64,000 nucleotides of DNA from Thalassococcus arenae (GCF_019104745.1 NZ_JAHRWL010000002.1:248001-312000), one strand, 5' to 3'; numbered from the stretch's first letter, positions 45,615 through 53,882 are shown. Made by a program: numbers and translations. The notes: generated by a model from the letters alone, not told the origin.

Positions 45615-46600
45615 AATTCGGCCCCGTGCCCATCGACCAGGCCGTGGGTGCCATCCTGGCGCATTCCGTGGCCTTGCCGGACGGGCGGTTGCGCAAGGGC
45701 AAGGTGATCGAGGCCGCCGATCTTGGTCCGCTCGAGGCCGCCGGATTGAGCGAAATCATCGTTGCGCGGCTTGATCCCGGCGATGTCGGCGAAAACGATG
45801 CCGCCGCGCAACTGGCCTGTGCATTGGCACCGGAGGCGGACGCTGCCGGGTTGCGGATCGGCAAGGCTGCGACGGGGCGCGCCAACCTGTTTTCCACCGT
45901 GATCGGCGTGGCCGAGATCGACGCCGCGGCCATAAATGCGGTCAACGCGGTCAATCCGATGATCACCGTGGCCACCGTGCCGCGCTGGCAACGCATGGGG
46001 CCGGGCGGCATGGTCGCCACCGTCAAGATCATCGCCTATGCAGTGCCTCGGAACGACCTGGACCGCGCCTGCGCGGTGGGGCGGGGCGCGATGCGGATGC
46101 GGCCCACCGCCTATGGCAGCGCCGCGCTGATCCAGACAAGCGTGGACGACGACGACGGCGACAAGGGCCACCGCGCGTTGCACAAGCGGCTCGAGGCTTT
46201 GGCAGTGCCTCTGGCGCCGAAGAAGGTCGTGCCGCACCGCATCGAACCGCTGGCGCAGGCGCTGACGGCGTCGGATGCCGAAGTGCTGTTCATCCTCACC
46301 GGATCAGCCACATCCGACCTGAACGATGTCGCACCGCAGGCGGTGCGCGCGGCCGGCGGCACGGTCACCCATTTCGGCATGCCGGTCGATCCGGGAAACC
46401 TGCTGTTTTTCGGCACACTGGGCGACAGGCCCGTGATCGGCCTGCCGGGCTGCGCCCGGTCGCCTGCTCTGAACGGCGCCGATTGGGTGCTGGAAAGGCT
46501 GATCTGCGGCGTGACGGTCACGCCCGCCGACATCGCGGCGATGGGCGTCGGCGGATTGCTCAAGGAAATCCCACAGCGCGGACGGCTGCGCGAGGCATGA
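45611..46600 (+). CDS. Molybdopterin-binding (MoeA/MogA-like) protein
   Basis: 329-residue protein with a C-terminal MoCF-biosynthesis domain (EVLFILTGSATSDLNDVAP; VTHFGMPVDPGNLLFFGTLG; VIGLPGCARSPALNGADWVL). The N-terminal half starts MKFGPVPIDQAVGAILAHSV, similar to a MoeA-N or LysR-free molybdopterin domain. In Rhodobacteraceae such genes sit beside xdhC and cytidylyltransferase genes; here the transferase is absent. It is coupled to xdhC by an ATGA overlap, so it likely handles cofactor for the same molybdenum hydroxylase. Followed by a bidirectional terminator. Confidence 0.82.
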   Translation: MKFGPVPIDQAVGAILAHSVALPDGRLRKGKVIEAADLGPLEAAGLSEIIVARLDPGDVGENDAAAQLACALAPEADAAGLRIGKAATGRANLFSTVIGVAEIDAAAINAVNAVNPMITVATVPRWQRMGPGGMVATVKIIAYAVPRNDLDRACAVGRGAMRMRPTAYGSAALIQTSVDDDDGDKGHRALHKRLEALAVPLAPKKVVPHRIEPLAQALTASDAEVLFILTGSATSDLNDVAPQAVRAAGGTVTHFGMPVDPGNLLFFGTLGDRPVIGLPGCARSPALNGADWVLERLICGVTVTPADIAAMGVGGLLKEIPQRGRLREA

Positions 46601-46627
46601 AAAAACCCGCCTTGCGGGCGGGTTTCC
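46600..46627. terminator. Bidirectional terminator between the molybdopterin gene and infC
   Basis: AAACCCGCC (46603-46611) pairs with GGCGGGTTT (46617-46625) around TTGCG. On the minus strand the stem is followed by TTTTTT, which makes it a good infC terminator; on the plus strand the T-run is only TTT, so it is weaker there. Confidence 0.8.
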
Positions 46628-46648
46628 TGGCTTGCGCGTGCGACGCCG

Positions 46649-47194
46649 TTACTTGGTGACCGGGCCGATCATCATGACCATCTGGCGGCCTTCCATCTTC
46701 GGCATGTTCTCGATCTTGCCGACTTCCTTGACGTCCTCGGCCACACGTTCCAACAGATCGCGTCCCAGTTCCTGGTGCGCCATCTCGCGCCCGCGGAAGC
46801 GCAAGGTGATCTTGACCTTGTCGCCGCCTTCGAGGAACCGCATCACGTTGCGCATCTTGACGTCATAGTCATGCGTATCGGTGCCGGGCCGGAACTTGAC
46901 CTCTTTGACCTCGATGATCTTCTGCTTCTTCCGGGCCTCGGATTCGCGCTTTTGCTGTTCGTATTTGAACTTGCCGAAATCCATGATCTTGCAGACCGGC
47001 GGATTGGCGTTGGGCGAGATTTCCACGAGGTCCAGCCCCGCTTCCTCGGCCATCTCCATGGCGCGAGAGGGCGTGACGACCCCGACATTTTCTCCATCGG
47101 CGCCGATCAGGCGGATTTCCGGGGCGCGAATACGATCGTTGACGCGGGGGCCGGTGTCGCGGGTTGGCGGCGCGTTGTGCGGTCTGCGGGCTAT
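46649..47194 (-). CDS. infC: Translation initiation factor IF-3, ATA start codon
   Basis: 181-residue IF-3 with N-terminal domain ([40 protein letters not shown]), basic linker ([20 protein letters not shown]) and C-terminal domain ([20 protein letters not shown]). The family sequence continues upstream of the first ATG (47059) for 45 codons to [10 protein letters not shown] without any ATG, GTG or TTG. ATA at 47192-47194 has AAGGA ending 8 bases before it. An ATG at 47211 is out of frame. Rare start codons (AUU, AUA, AUC) are known for infC and let IF-3 repress its own translation, so ATA is the best start. Confidence 0.9.
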   Translation of the reverse strand: MARRPHNAPPTRDTGPRVNDRIRAPEIRLIGADGENVGVVTPSRAMEMAEEAGLDLVEISPNANPPVCKIMDFGKFKYEQQKRESEARKKQKIIEVKEVKFRPGTDTHDYDVKMRNVMRFLEGGDKVKITLRFRGREMAHQELGRDLLERVAEDVKEVGKIENMPKMEGRQMVMMIGPVTK

Positions 47195-47385
47195 GGTTTT
47201 GGTCCTTGCATGGTGGTCGTTGTCAGGGCGGCAAGGTAAACTTGGCCCCGCTCTTGTTCAAGCGGCAAATCGGCGGGTATGCGCCGGTTTTCAAGGCTTT
47301 CCCCTTGTCCTTTCGCGGTCCAGTCGTCACATGTGCCGCAGATGCAGCTTTTCATGCTGCAATGCAAAAAGACAGGAGAGTTAGG

Positions 47386-48333
47386 ATGCGTAACCTGATC
47401 GTGGTTGCCGTGATAGCGGCCATCGGCGTGGGCGGCTATCTCTGGTATTCCGGGCAGACACCGGAAGAAGCGATGGAACAGGCCTCGGAGGCCGCCGAAA
47501 CAGCGGCCGAAGCGGCCACCGACACTGCGACGGAAGCTGCCGACGCGGCAACCGAAACGGCCACCGAGGCCACCGAAGCGGTGACCGAAGCGGCCGATAC
47601 GGCCGTCGATACCGCGACCGAAGCGGCCGAAACCGCCGTCGAAACCGCAACCGAAGCCGTGCAGGGCGCCGTGGACAGCGCCACCGAAGCCGCCGAAGCG
47701 GCGACCGAAGGCGCGATGAACCTGGCCGAACAGGCCGGCGAAGCCGCCGAAAGTGCGATGGACAGCGCCGCCGAGGCCGTCGAAGGCGCGACGGAGAGCG
47801 CCACCGAAGCCGCCGAGGGCGCAGCCGATGCCGCTGCGGACGCCACCGAGACCGCCACCGACACCGCTGCGGAAGCCACCGAAGCCGCGACGGATACCGT
47901 GACCGAGGCTGCTGATGCCGCTGCCGACACCACCGCCGAGGCCGCCGACGCCGCCGCGGACACCGCAGCCGAAGCAGCCGATGCGGCAGCGGATACCGCA
48001 TCCGACGCCGCCGAGGGTGCGGCCGACACCGCCGCGGAAGCCGCGGACGCAACGGCCGACACGGCCGCGGAAGCCGCGGACGCGACGGCCGACACGGCCG
48101 CAGCAGCTGCCGACGCGACGGCCGACACGGCCGAAGCCGCAGAAGTCGCGATCACCGATCTGCTGACGACGGACGGCTTCGACTATGACAAGATGGTCGA
48201 ATATATCGACGGAAGCGAGTTGAACGCGCTGGCCAAGACCGCCGCCAAGAGCCTGGCCGAGCAGGCCCGCGACAATCCCGACGCGCTGGCCGCCGTGCTG
48301 GATCAGCTCAAGGTCGCTCTGGGCGTCGAGTAA
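47386..48333 (+). CDS. Membrane-anchored LEA-like alanine-rich repeat protein
   Basis: 315-residue protein. Residues 3-20 (NLIVVAVIAAIGVGGYLW) form a single membrane anchor or uncleaved signal. About residues 27-260 are Ala/Thr/Glu/Asp-rich with an 11-residue-like pattern (for example ADTAAEAADAT units), predicted as long amphipathic helix, as in group 3 LEA or apolipoprotein-like proteins. The last ~55 residues (DGFDYDKMVEYIDG to the end) look like a small folded domain. ATG 47386 has AGGAG 8 bases upstream. The repeat region lacks aromatic residues and cysteines. Desiccation or envelope-stress protection is a guess from composition; no enzyme motif is seen. Confidence 0.75.
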   Translation: MRNLIVVAVIAAIGVGGYLWYSGQTPEEAMEQASEAAETAAEAATDTATEAADAATETATEATEAVTEAADTAVDTATEAAETAVETATEAVQGAVDSATEAAEAATEGAMNLAEQAGEAAESAMDSAAEAVEGATESATEAAEGAADAAADATETATDTAAEATEAATDTVTEAADAAADTTAEAADAAADTAAEAADAAADTASDAAEGAADTAAEAADATADTAAEAADATADTAAAAADATADTAEAAEVAITDLLTTDGFDYDKMVEYIDGSELNALAKTAAKSLAEQARDNPDALAAVLDQLKVALGVE

Positions 48334-48353
48334 CCAGGCGTCTGAAACGAACG

Positions 48354-48390
48354 AACCGCCGCGCGATCCCCTCGCGCGGCGGTTTTCTTT
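48354..48390 (+). terminator. Intrinsic terminator after the LEA-like gene
   Basis: AACCGCCGCGCG (48354-48365) pairs exactly with CGCGCGGCGGTT (48373-48384) around ATCCCCT, followed by TTCTTTG. It ends 29 bases before the fpr stop and may also serve that convergent gene. Confidence 0.85.
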
Positions 48391-48418
48391 GTGAAACGGG
48401 CCGTTGTCCGGTGCAGCT

Positions 48419-49282
48419 TCAGTCCAGGAACGCCTTTTCGACGACGTAGTGTTTCGGATCGGAATTGGCGCCTTCTTCCAGCCCGTATTCCTCGAGCATC
48501 GCCTTGAGTTCGAGGTTGAAGGCGAGGTTGCCGCAGATCATCGCGCGGTCGGTTTCCGGGTTCAGCGGCGCGACGCCCAGATCGGCAAAGGCTTCGCCCG
48601 AGCGCATCAGATCGGTGATGCGGCCGATCTTCGGGCTCTCCTCGCGGGTGGTCGTGGGGTAGTAGCGCAGCTTTTCGTGGAATCCATCGCCGATCAGTTC
48701 GGCCAGCAATTCGTCGCTGCGGATCGTGTCGATCAGTTCCTTGCCGTATTGCAATTCGCCCACCTCGCGGCAGGTATGGGTCAGGATCACCTCGTCGTAA
48801 TCCTCGTAGGTTTGCGGATCGCGCAGCAGCGAGGCAAAGGGCGCGATGCCGGTTCCGGTCGCGAAGAACCAGATCCGCTTGCCCGGCAGCAGCGCATCAT
48901 GCACCAGCGTGCCGACGGGCTTGGGACGCAGGATGATCTGGTCGCCGGGCTGGATATGCTGAAGGCGCGAGGTCAGCGGCCCGTCCTGCACCTTGATCGA
49001 GTAGAACTCCAGCTCTTCGTCCCAGGACGGCGAAGCGATGGAATAGGCGCGCAAGAGCGGCTTGTCCTTGCCGGACTTGTCGTCACGCACCATGAGACCG
49101 ATCATCACGAATTCACCGGAGCGAAAGCGCAGCGAGGCCGGACGCGTCACGCGAAAGGAAAACAGCCGGTCGGTCCAGTGCTGGACGGCGGTCACGGTCT
49201 GGGCGTCGGGTATGGCCATCTTGGCCGGCTTGGTCTGCACGGGGGTGGCGTCGGTCACAGCGGTCAACTCGGTCATGGTCAT
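48419..49282 (-). CDS. fpr: Ferredoxin-NADP reductase
   Basis: 287-residue flavoprotein passing electrons between NADPH and ferredoxin. FAD motif LRAYSIASPSW, the NADP domain GTGIAPFASLLRD, and MICGNLAFNLELKAML are conserved, ending with the family tail YVVEKAFLD. It is the last gene of the sulfur cluster and is the likely electron source for the ferredoxin-type sulfite reductase CysI. Start: ATG 49282 or 49276 (two residues shorter), neither with a strong site. A 65-base gap with a hairpin separates it from the DUF934 gene, so it may also have its own promoter. Confidence 0.92.
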   Translation of the reverse strand: MTMTELTAVTDATPVQTKPAKMAIPDAQTVTAVQHWTDRLFSFRVTRPASLRFRSGEFVMIGLMVRDDKSGKDKPLLRAYSIASPSWDEELEFYSIKVQDGPLTSRLQHIQPGDQIILRPKPVGTLVHDALLPGKRIWFFATGTGIAPFASLLRDPQTYEDYDEVILTHTCREVGELQYGKELIDTIRSDELLAELIGDGFHEKLRYYPTTTREESPKIGRITDLMRSGEAFADLGVAPLNPETDRAMICGNLAFNLELKAMLEEYGLEEGANSDPKHYVVEKAFLD

Positions 49283-49286
49283 TCTT

Positions 49287-49307
49287 CGCCGGTCGGTTTA
49301 ACCGGCG
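49287..49307 (-). other. Hairpin between the DUF934 gene and fpr
   Basis: CGCCGGT (49287-49293) and ACCGGCG (49301-49307) form a 7-pair inverted repeat just upstream of the fpr start. It could be a weak attenuator or the ribosome-site context of fpr; no T-run follows. Confidence 0.35.
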
Positions 49308-49347
49308 CCTCACATCTACACATTGATATAGGTCAGGGCAAAGCGGC

Positions 49348-49713
49348 TTAGCCGCGCAGGCGGGTCTGGTAGTCATGCGCGCGCCAATTCGCGCGATCCA
49401 GCCATTGGTCCTCGGGTTGCCTGGCGGCCAGTTCCTCAGAGATCTCGACTTCGTCGAACCCCGATCGACGCGCCATCGCGTATTGGTCGGCGATCACGTG
49501 ACCGCGGGCGCGCAACCGTCCGGAAAACCCGCTGGCGCGCAACAAACGCGCGAGGGTGAAGCCGCGGCCATCGGCGAAGCTGGGGAAATCGATGCGGATC
49601 AGCGCATCGCCGGCCGCGGTCAGGCTGGCCGGGTCGGTGTCCGGGGACAGATCGATGATCGGGCCCTGCCATTCGTCCTGCCCAAAACCTCTATCGGTGA
49701 CGATCACGCTCAT
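49348..49713 (-). CDS. DUF934-family protein of sulfur assimilation
   Basis: 121-residue protein of the DUF934 family, which is regularly linked to cysH and cysI; its biochemical role is unproven (sometimes called an oxidoreductase accessory). The conserved core is ADGRGFTLARLLRASGFSG followed by RARGHVIADQYAMARRSGFD. ATG 49713 overlaps the cysH stop (ATGA); an earlier reading is inside cysH. Position supports a role in delivering or tuning the sulfite-reduction step. Confidence 0.85.
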   Translation of the reverse strand: MSVIVTDRGFGQDEWQGPIIDLSPDTDPASLTAAGDALIRIDFPSFADGRGFTLARLLRASGFSGRLRARGHVIADQYAMARRSGFDEVEISEELAARQPEDQWLDRANWRAHDYQTRLRG

Positions 49714-50489
49714 GCGCTTTCTCCTTGTCTGACGGCGCGTCCGTTCACGAAGTGGATGCCGCATTCGTCCTTGTCCCGACCGCGCCAGCGCCCTGAACGG
49801 GGGTCTTCGCCCGGCGCCACTTTGGACGTGCAGGGAGCGCAGCCGATGCTGGGATACCCCCGAGCCACCAGCGGATGCCGGGGCAGGCGGTTTTCCTCCA
49901 TGTAGGCGCGCACGTCTTCGGGCGCCCAGCGGGCCAGCGGATTGACCTTGATCCGGCCGGTCGGTTCTTCGAGTTCGAAGAAATCCAGCGCGGCGCGGCT
50001 GCGATTCTGGAACCGCTTGCGCCCGGTGATCCAGCCGTCGAAGCCCTGCAGGGCCGTCTCCAGCGGTTCGGTCTTGCGCAGCGCGCAGCAGGCGTCGGGG
50101 TCGTTCAACCGCAATGCGCCATAGGGGTCGCGGTCTTGCAGCGCGGTGCGGTCGGCCTTGATGATGCGCACGTCCTCGAGACGCAACCGTTCGGCCAGTT
50201 CCTGCTGGTAGACGAGGGTCTCGGTGAACAGAAGCCGCGTGTCGATGAACAGCACCGGCGTCGCGCGGTCCACCATCGCCACCAGGTGCAACAGCACCAC
50301 CGATTCCGCCCCGAAGGACGACACCAGCGCGATGCGCCCGGCCTCGGGATCGCGCAGGGCGCCTTCCAGCACCGCGGTGGCGCCGTGGTGGCGGTAGCGC
50401 GTGTTGAGCGTCGCGACCTTGTCCCGCAGCGCGTCCAGGCGGATACCCGGCCCTCCGGGGGGAGTTTTCTGGGCAAGATGAAGGGTCAT
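49710..50489 (-). CDS. cysH: Assimilatory adenylyl-sulfate (APS) reductase, CysH family
   Basis: Thioredoxin-dependent reduction of activated sulfate to sulfite. The 259-residue protein has Cys134-Cys135 (DACCALRK) and Cys217-x2-Cys220 (GCAPC), the ligands of a [4Fe-4S] cluster that mark APS reductases and are absent from true PAPS reductases. Catalytic Cys243 lies in DECGIHF. The PP-loop is SSFGAESVVLL. It starts 3 bases after the cysI stop and overlaps the DUF934 gene. No ATP sulfurylase is encoded in this window. Confidence 0.92.
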   Translation of the reverse strand: MTLHLAQKTPPGGPGIRLDALRDKVATLNTRYRHHGATAVLEGALRDPEAGRIALVSSFGAESVVLLHLVAMVDRATPVLFIDTRLLFTETLVYQQELAERLRLEDVRIIKADRTALQDRDPYGALRLNDPDACCALRKTEPLETALQGFDGWITGRKRFQNRSRAALDFFELEEPTGRIKVNPLARWAPEDVRAYMEENRLPRHPLVARGYPSIGCAPCTSKVAPGEDPRSGRWRGRDKDECGIHFVNGRAVRQGESA

Positions 50490-50492
50490 GGC

Positions 50493-52160
50493 CTATTCCG
50501 CCGCAACCCGCGTTTCGCTGTCGTAGAGCGCGGATTTGAAGGGTGCCATGCCGATCCGGCGATAGGTTTGCAGGAAGGTCTCTTGGGCATCGCCGCGCAG
50601 GTCGAGATAGGTGCCGATCAACCGTTCGATCGCCGGCACGATCTCGTCATAGCCAAAGCCCGGTCCCGTGCGGTCGCCAAGGGCGGCATCCTGCGTGGCG
50701 TCGCCACCCAGGGTGATCTGGTACGTTTCGACCCCCGCGCGGTCGAGACCCAGAATGCCGATATGGCCGACATGGTGATGCCCGCAGGCGTTGATGCAGC
50801 CGGAAATCTTGATCTTGAGATCGCCGATCTCGTGTTCGAGTTTCAGCGCGTCGAAGCGCGTCGCGATTTTCTGCGCGACCGGGATAGAGCGGGCCGTGGC
50901 AAGGGCGCAGTAATCCATGCCGGGGCAGGCGATGATGTCGCTGATCTTGCCGATATTGGCGGTGGCCAGCCCGTGCGCCTTGAGGATCGTGTGGATCTGC
51001 GGCAGGTCCGCCTTGTGGACATGGGGCAGCACGACGTTCTGTTCGTGGCTGATGCGCAATTCGTCATGGCCATAGCGTTCGGCCAGATCGGCCAGCACGC
51101 GCATCTGGCTCGACGTCGCATCGCCGGGTGTCGCGCCATGCGCCTTGAGGCTGATCTGCGCAATGGCGTAGCCGGGAATGCGGTGATCCGACAGGTTGGT
51201 GTCGGCCCAGGCGCGGAAGACCGGGTCGCGGTCATAGGCGCGGTCGAAATCCGCGCTGTCGCGGTGCGCGAAATCGGGGGCCGCGAAATCCGCCTTGATC
51301 GTGTCGAACAATGCCTGGTCGATGCCGGAAAAGGCCGGCCGGAGCACTGCGAAGCGATCCTCGACCAGGCGAGAAATCTCTGAAATTCCATGCTCGTGAA
51401 CGGTGATCTTGATCCTGGCCTTGTACTTGTTGTCGCGCCGTCCCAGCAGGTTCCAGACGCTGACCACCGCCTCGAGATAGGGCAGCAGATCGGCCTCGGG
51501 CAGGAAATCGCGCAGCACCTTGCCGATCATCGGGGTACGGCCCAGGCCGCCGCCGACGAAGATGCGATAGCCGATTTCGCCATCCTGTTCGACGATCTGA
51601 ACCGCGACGTCATGGGCACGCAGAACGGCGCGGTCGTTTTCCGATCCCGAGACCGCGATCTTGAACTTGCGGGGCAGGAACTGGAATTCCGGGTGATCGG
51701 TCGACCATTGCCGGATCAGCTCGGCCACCGGGCGGGGATCGGCGATCTCGTCCGCTGCCGCGCCGGCGAAATGGTCGGCGGTGACGTTACGGATCGTGTT
51801 GCCGGAGGTCTGGATGGCGTGCATCTGTACTTCGGCCAGTGCATCCAGCATGTCGGGCACGTCGCGCAGTTTCGGCCAGTTGAACTGGATGTTCTGGCGC
51901 GTGGTGAAATGGCCATACCCCTTGTCCCAGCGGTCGGCGATATAGGCCAGCTGGCGCATCTGGCTGCCCGACAACGTGCCATAGGGGATGGCGACGCGCA
52001 GCATGTAGGCGTGCAGTTGCAGGTAAAGTCCGTTCATCAGGCGCAGGGGCTTGAACTCGTCTTCGGTCAGCGACCCGTTGATGCGGCGCTCGACCTGGGC
52101 ACGGAACTGGCGGTTGCGTTCGGCAACGAAGGCCGCGTCGAAATCGGTGTAGCGGTACAT
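50493..52160 (-). CDS. cysI: Ferredoxin-type sulfite (nitrite/sulfite) reductase
   Basis: Siroheme enzyme reducing sulfite to sulfide, 555 residues, with the duplicated half-domains of the family. The siroheme/[4Fe-4S] ligands are CPGMDYCALA and SGCINACGHHH. It lacks a flavoprotein domain, and fpr ends the same cluster, so reduced ferredoxin is the probable donor. ATG 52160 overlaps the DUF2849 stop by 1 base (TGATG). A nitrite reductase role is possible by sequence, but the linked cysH and the NirBD encoded elsewhere in the window favour sulfite. Confidence 0.93.
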   Translation of the reverse strand: MYRYTDFDAAFVAERNRQFRAQVERRINGSLTEDEFKPLRLMNGLYLQLHAYMLRVAIPYGTLSGSQMRQLAYIADRWDKGYGHFTTRQNIQFNWPKLRDVPDMLDALAEVQMHAIQTSGNTIRNVTADHFAGAAADEIADPRPVAELIRQWSTDHPEFQFLPRKFKIAVSGSENDRAVLRAHDVAVQIVEQDGEIGYRIFVGGGLGRTPMIGKVLRDFLPEADLLPYLEAVVSVWNLLGRRDNKYKARIKITVHEHGISEISRLVEDRFAVLRPAFSGIDQALFDTIKADFAAPDFAHRDSADFDRAYDRDPVFRAWADTNLSDHRIPGYAIAQISLKAHGATPGDATSSQMRVLADLAERYGHDELRISHEQNVVLPHVHKADLPQIHTILKAHGLATANIGKISDIIACPGMDYCALATARSIPVAQKIATRFDALKLEHEIGDLKIKISGCINACGHHHVGHIGILGLDRAGVETYQITLGGDATQDAALGDRTGPGFGYDEIVPAIERLIGTYLDLRGDAQETFLQTYRRIGMAPFKSALYDSETRVAAE

Positions 52161-52462
52161 CAGCTTGCCTCTGCCTGCTTGCCATGGGCGTGGTTCGAGG
52201 GCCCGGTACGGCGGAAATCCTCGCGGAAATGCGTGGGTTCGGGGCCGTTCGGGCCGGGTTTGACGTCGGCCAGATAGGCGCCGACCACTTCGGCATGGCG
52301 CGCCTGCGCCTCGATCAGGCGCAGATCGGCATGGGCCTCGTCGGTCAGCAGCTCGGCTTCGTTCAGCCGCCGGACCCAGCGGTCGTCCTCGGACAGGTAC
52401 ACGACATCGCCTTCGAGAAGCGCATTGGCGGTGACAACCTTGGGTGTGAAGGCTTTGGGCAT
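52160..52462 (-). CDS. DUF2849-family protein
   Basis: 100-residue protein of the DUF2849 family, known from genome context to accompany sulfite reductase in alphaproteobacteria, with no proven activity. It starts MPKAFTPKVVTANALLEGDV, then VYLSEDDRWVRRLNEAELL, and has an acidic, alanine-rich C-terminus. ATG 52462 overlaps the SUMT gene's stop by 1 base (ATCA read in reverse), and its stop overlaps the cysI start, so all three are coupled. Confidence 0.83.
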   Translation of the reverse strand: MPKAFTPKVVTANALLEGDVVYLSEDDRWVRRLNEAELLTDEAHADLRLIEAQARHAEVVGAYLADVKPGPNGPEPTHFREDFRRTGPSNHAHGKQAEAS

Positions 52463-53250
52463 CAGGACACCTTTTGTTGCATGATATCAGTTATTTCTGC
52501 CGCAGCACTGCGGGCTGTGAGGCCCAGCATGACGATGGCCGGACCACCGAGGTTCGCCCCGGCCAGCGCCTCGGGGAACAGGCCCAGGGACGAGGCCAGG
52601 ATACGCTGGTCGGGACGTGACGCGTTTTCGACGACGCAAACCGGTGTGGCGGGATCGGCACCGTGCATCAGCAACCGGCCCTGAACGAACCGAGCCGCCT
52701 TCTTGCCCATGTAGATCGCCGCGACCTGGCCGGGACGGGCCAGCGCGCGCCAGTCATGGTCGGCGAAACCCGCCATGTCGTGCCCGGTCAGGATGCGCAA
52801 CGACGCGTTGCGCCCGCGCTTGGTCAGGCTTTGACCGAGCGCCGCGCCGGCGGCCGCCGCGGCGGTGATGCCCGGTACGATGTCCCAGGCCAGCCCGGCG
52901 GCGTCGAGCGCGTCGATCTCTTCGTCGAGGCGGCCGAAGATCATCGGATCGCCGCCTTTCAGGCGCACGACACGCTGCCCGCCTTGCGCTTCCGCCACGA
53001 GGCGGGCACAGATCTCGGACTGCGCGGTGGAAGGCCCGAAGCCTGCCTTGCCCATGGCGATGCGACGGGCGCGGCGGGGGATCAGCGCGAGAACACCGTC
53101 GCCGACCAACCGGTCATGGATCACCACCTGCGCCGATTTCAGCGCCCGCAGCGCGCTCAGCGTCAGCAAGCCCGGGTCTCCGGGGCCGGCGCCGACGAAC
53201 AGCACCGGGGCAGACCGGCGGCGCGAGAAAAGGGGCAGCGTGAAGCGCAT
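52462..53250 (-). CDS. cobA: Uroporphyrinogen-III C-methyltransferase, cys-linked copy
   Basis: 262-residue SUMT-type enzyme supplying precorrin-2 for siroheme of CysI. Visible: VGAGPGDPGLLTLSALRAL, DRLVGDGVLALI, VVRLKGGDPMIFGRLDEEI and PGITAAAAAGAALGQSLTKR. It is the second copy beside 710-1507; each copy is coupled to a siroheme enzyme operon. It heads the cys operon and is divergent from the Lrp-type regulator with a 145-base gap. Often labelled cysG, but the protein has only the methyltransferase domain. Confidence 0.92.
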   Translation of the reverse strand: MRFTLPLFSRRRSAPVLFVGAGPGDPGLLTLSALRALKSAQVVIHDRLVGDGVLALIPRRARRIAMGKAGFGPSTAQSEICARLVAEAQGGQRVVRLKGGDPMIFGRLDEEIDALDAAGLAWDIVPGITAAAAAGAALGQSLTKRGRNASLRILTGHDMAGFADHDWRALARPGQVAAIYMGKKAARFVQGRLLMHGADPATPVCVVENASRPDQRILASSLGLFPEALAGANLGGPAIVMLGLTARSAAAEITDIMQQKVS

Positions 53251-53395
53251 GGTTCGACTTTCCTGTCACGTTCACAACGAATATAGAATATTTTCCCTTG
53301 ATTGGGCCAGATATCCGGTTGAAAAAGGACAAGCGTTCCACTTGGTGCCGTAATTGCGATTGCCATCCCGGAAACGCCGGAAAAAGGGAATTCTG

Positions 53396-53851
53396 ATGCG
53401 TATCGACGAAACCGACCGGAAAATCCTTCGCGAGCTGCAGCGCGATGCCGGGCAATCTCTGGACGAAATCGCCAGGACCGTGGGGTCTTCCAAGACCCCG
53501 GTCTGGAATCGCATCCGCAAGATGCGTGATGCAGGGGTGATCGGCGCGCAGACGGTGATCCTGGATGCCGAGGCGCTCGGCTTTGAAGCGACGTTCTTTG
53601 TGTTGATCCGGACCTCGGAACACGAAGCGTCCTGGCAGAAGCGGTTCCTTGAGGCGTTGCGGGCGCGGCCCGAAGTGCAGGAGGCGCACCGCCTGGCCGG
53701 CGATATCGACTATATCCTCAAGGTGCGGGTCCAGAACGCGCGGGCCTACGACACCTTTTACCAGGCGCTGATTTCCGAGGTGCGGGTGCACGAGGTCACC
53801 GCGCTGCTGTCGATGGAGGAAATCAAGGCGACCACGGCGCTGCCCTTGTGA
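53396..53851 (+). CDS. Lrp/AsnC-family transcriptional regulator
   Basis: 151-residue regulator with an N-terminal helix-turn-helix (DRKILRELQRDAGQSLDEIA; GSSKTPVWNRIRKM) and a C-terminal ACT-like RAM domain ending EVTALLSMEEIKATTALPL. ATG 53396 has AAGGGA 6 bases upstream; a start 14 codons earlier lacks it. It diverges from the cys operon with a 145-base shared region, so it is the likely regulator of that operon, perhaps sensing an amino acid such as cysteine. The direct effector is unknown. Confidence 0.9.
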   Translation: MRIDETDRKILRELQRDAGQSLDEIARTVGSSKTPVWNRIRKMRDAGVIGAQTVILDAEALGFEATFFVLIRTSEHEASWQKRFLEALRARPEVQEAHRLAGDIDYILKVRVQNARAYDTFYQALISEVRVHEVTALLSMEEIKATTALPL

Positions 53852-53882
53852 CGCGCGCCGGATCGCCGGGCCGCAAGCCTGG

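Noticed and set aside
46649-47059. A shorter IF-3 starting at the first ATG (47059)
   Set aside because: It would remove about 45 residues of the conserved N-terminal domain, which is encoded in frame upstream with a well-placed ribosome-binding site.
47436-48155. A 239-codon Ala/Ser/Val-rich frame opposite the LEA-like gene
   Set aside because: It mirrors the repeat on the coding strand, lacks a ribosome-binding site and contains no domain; it comes from the low-complexity codons of the sense gene.
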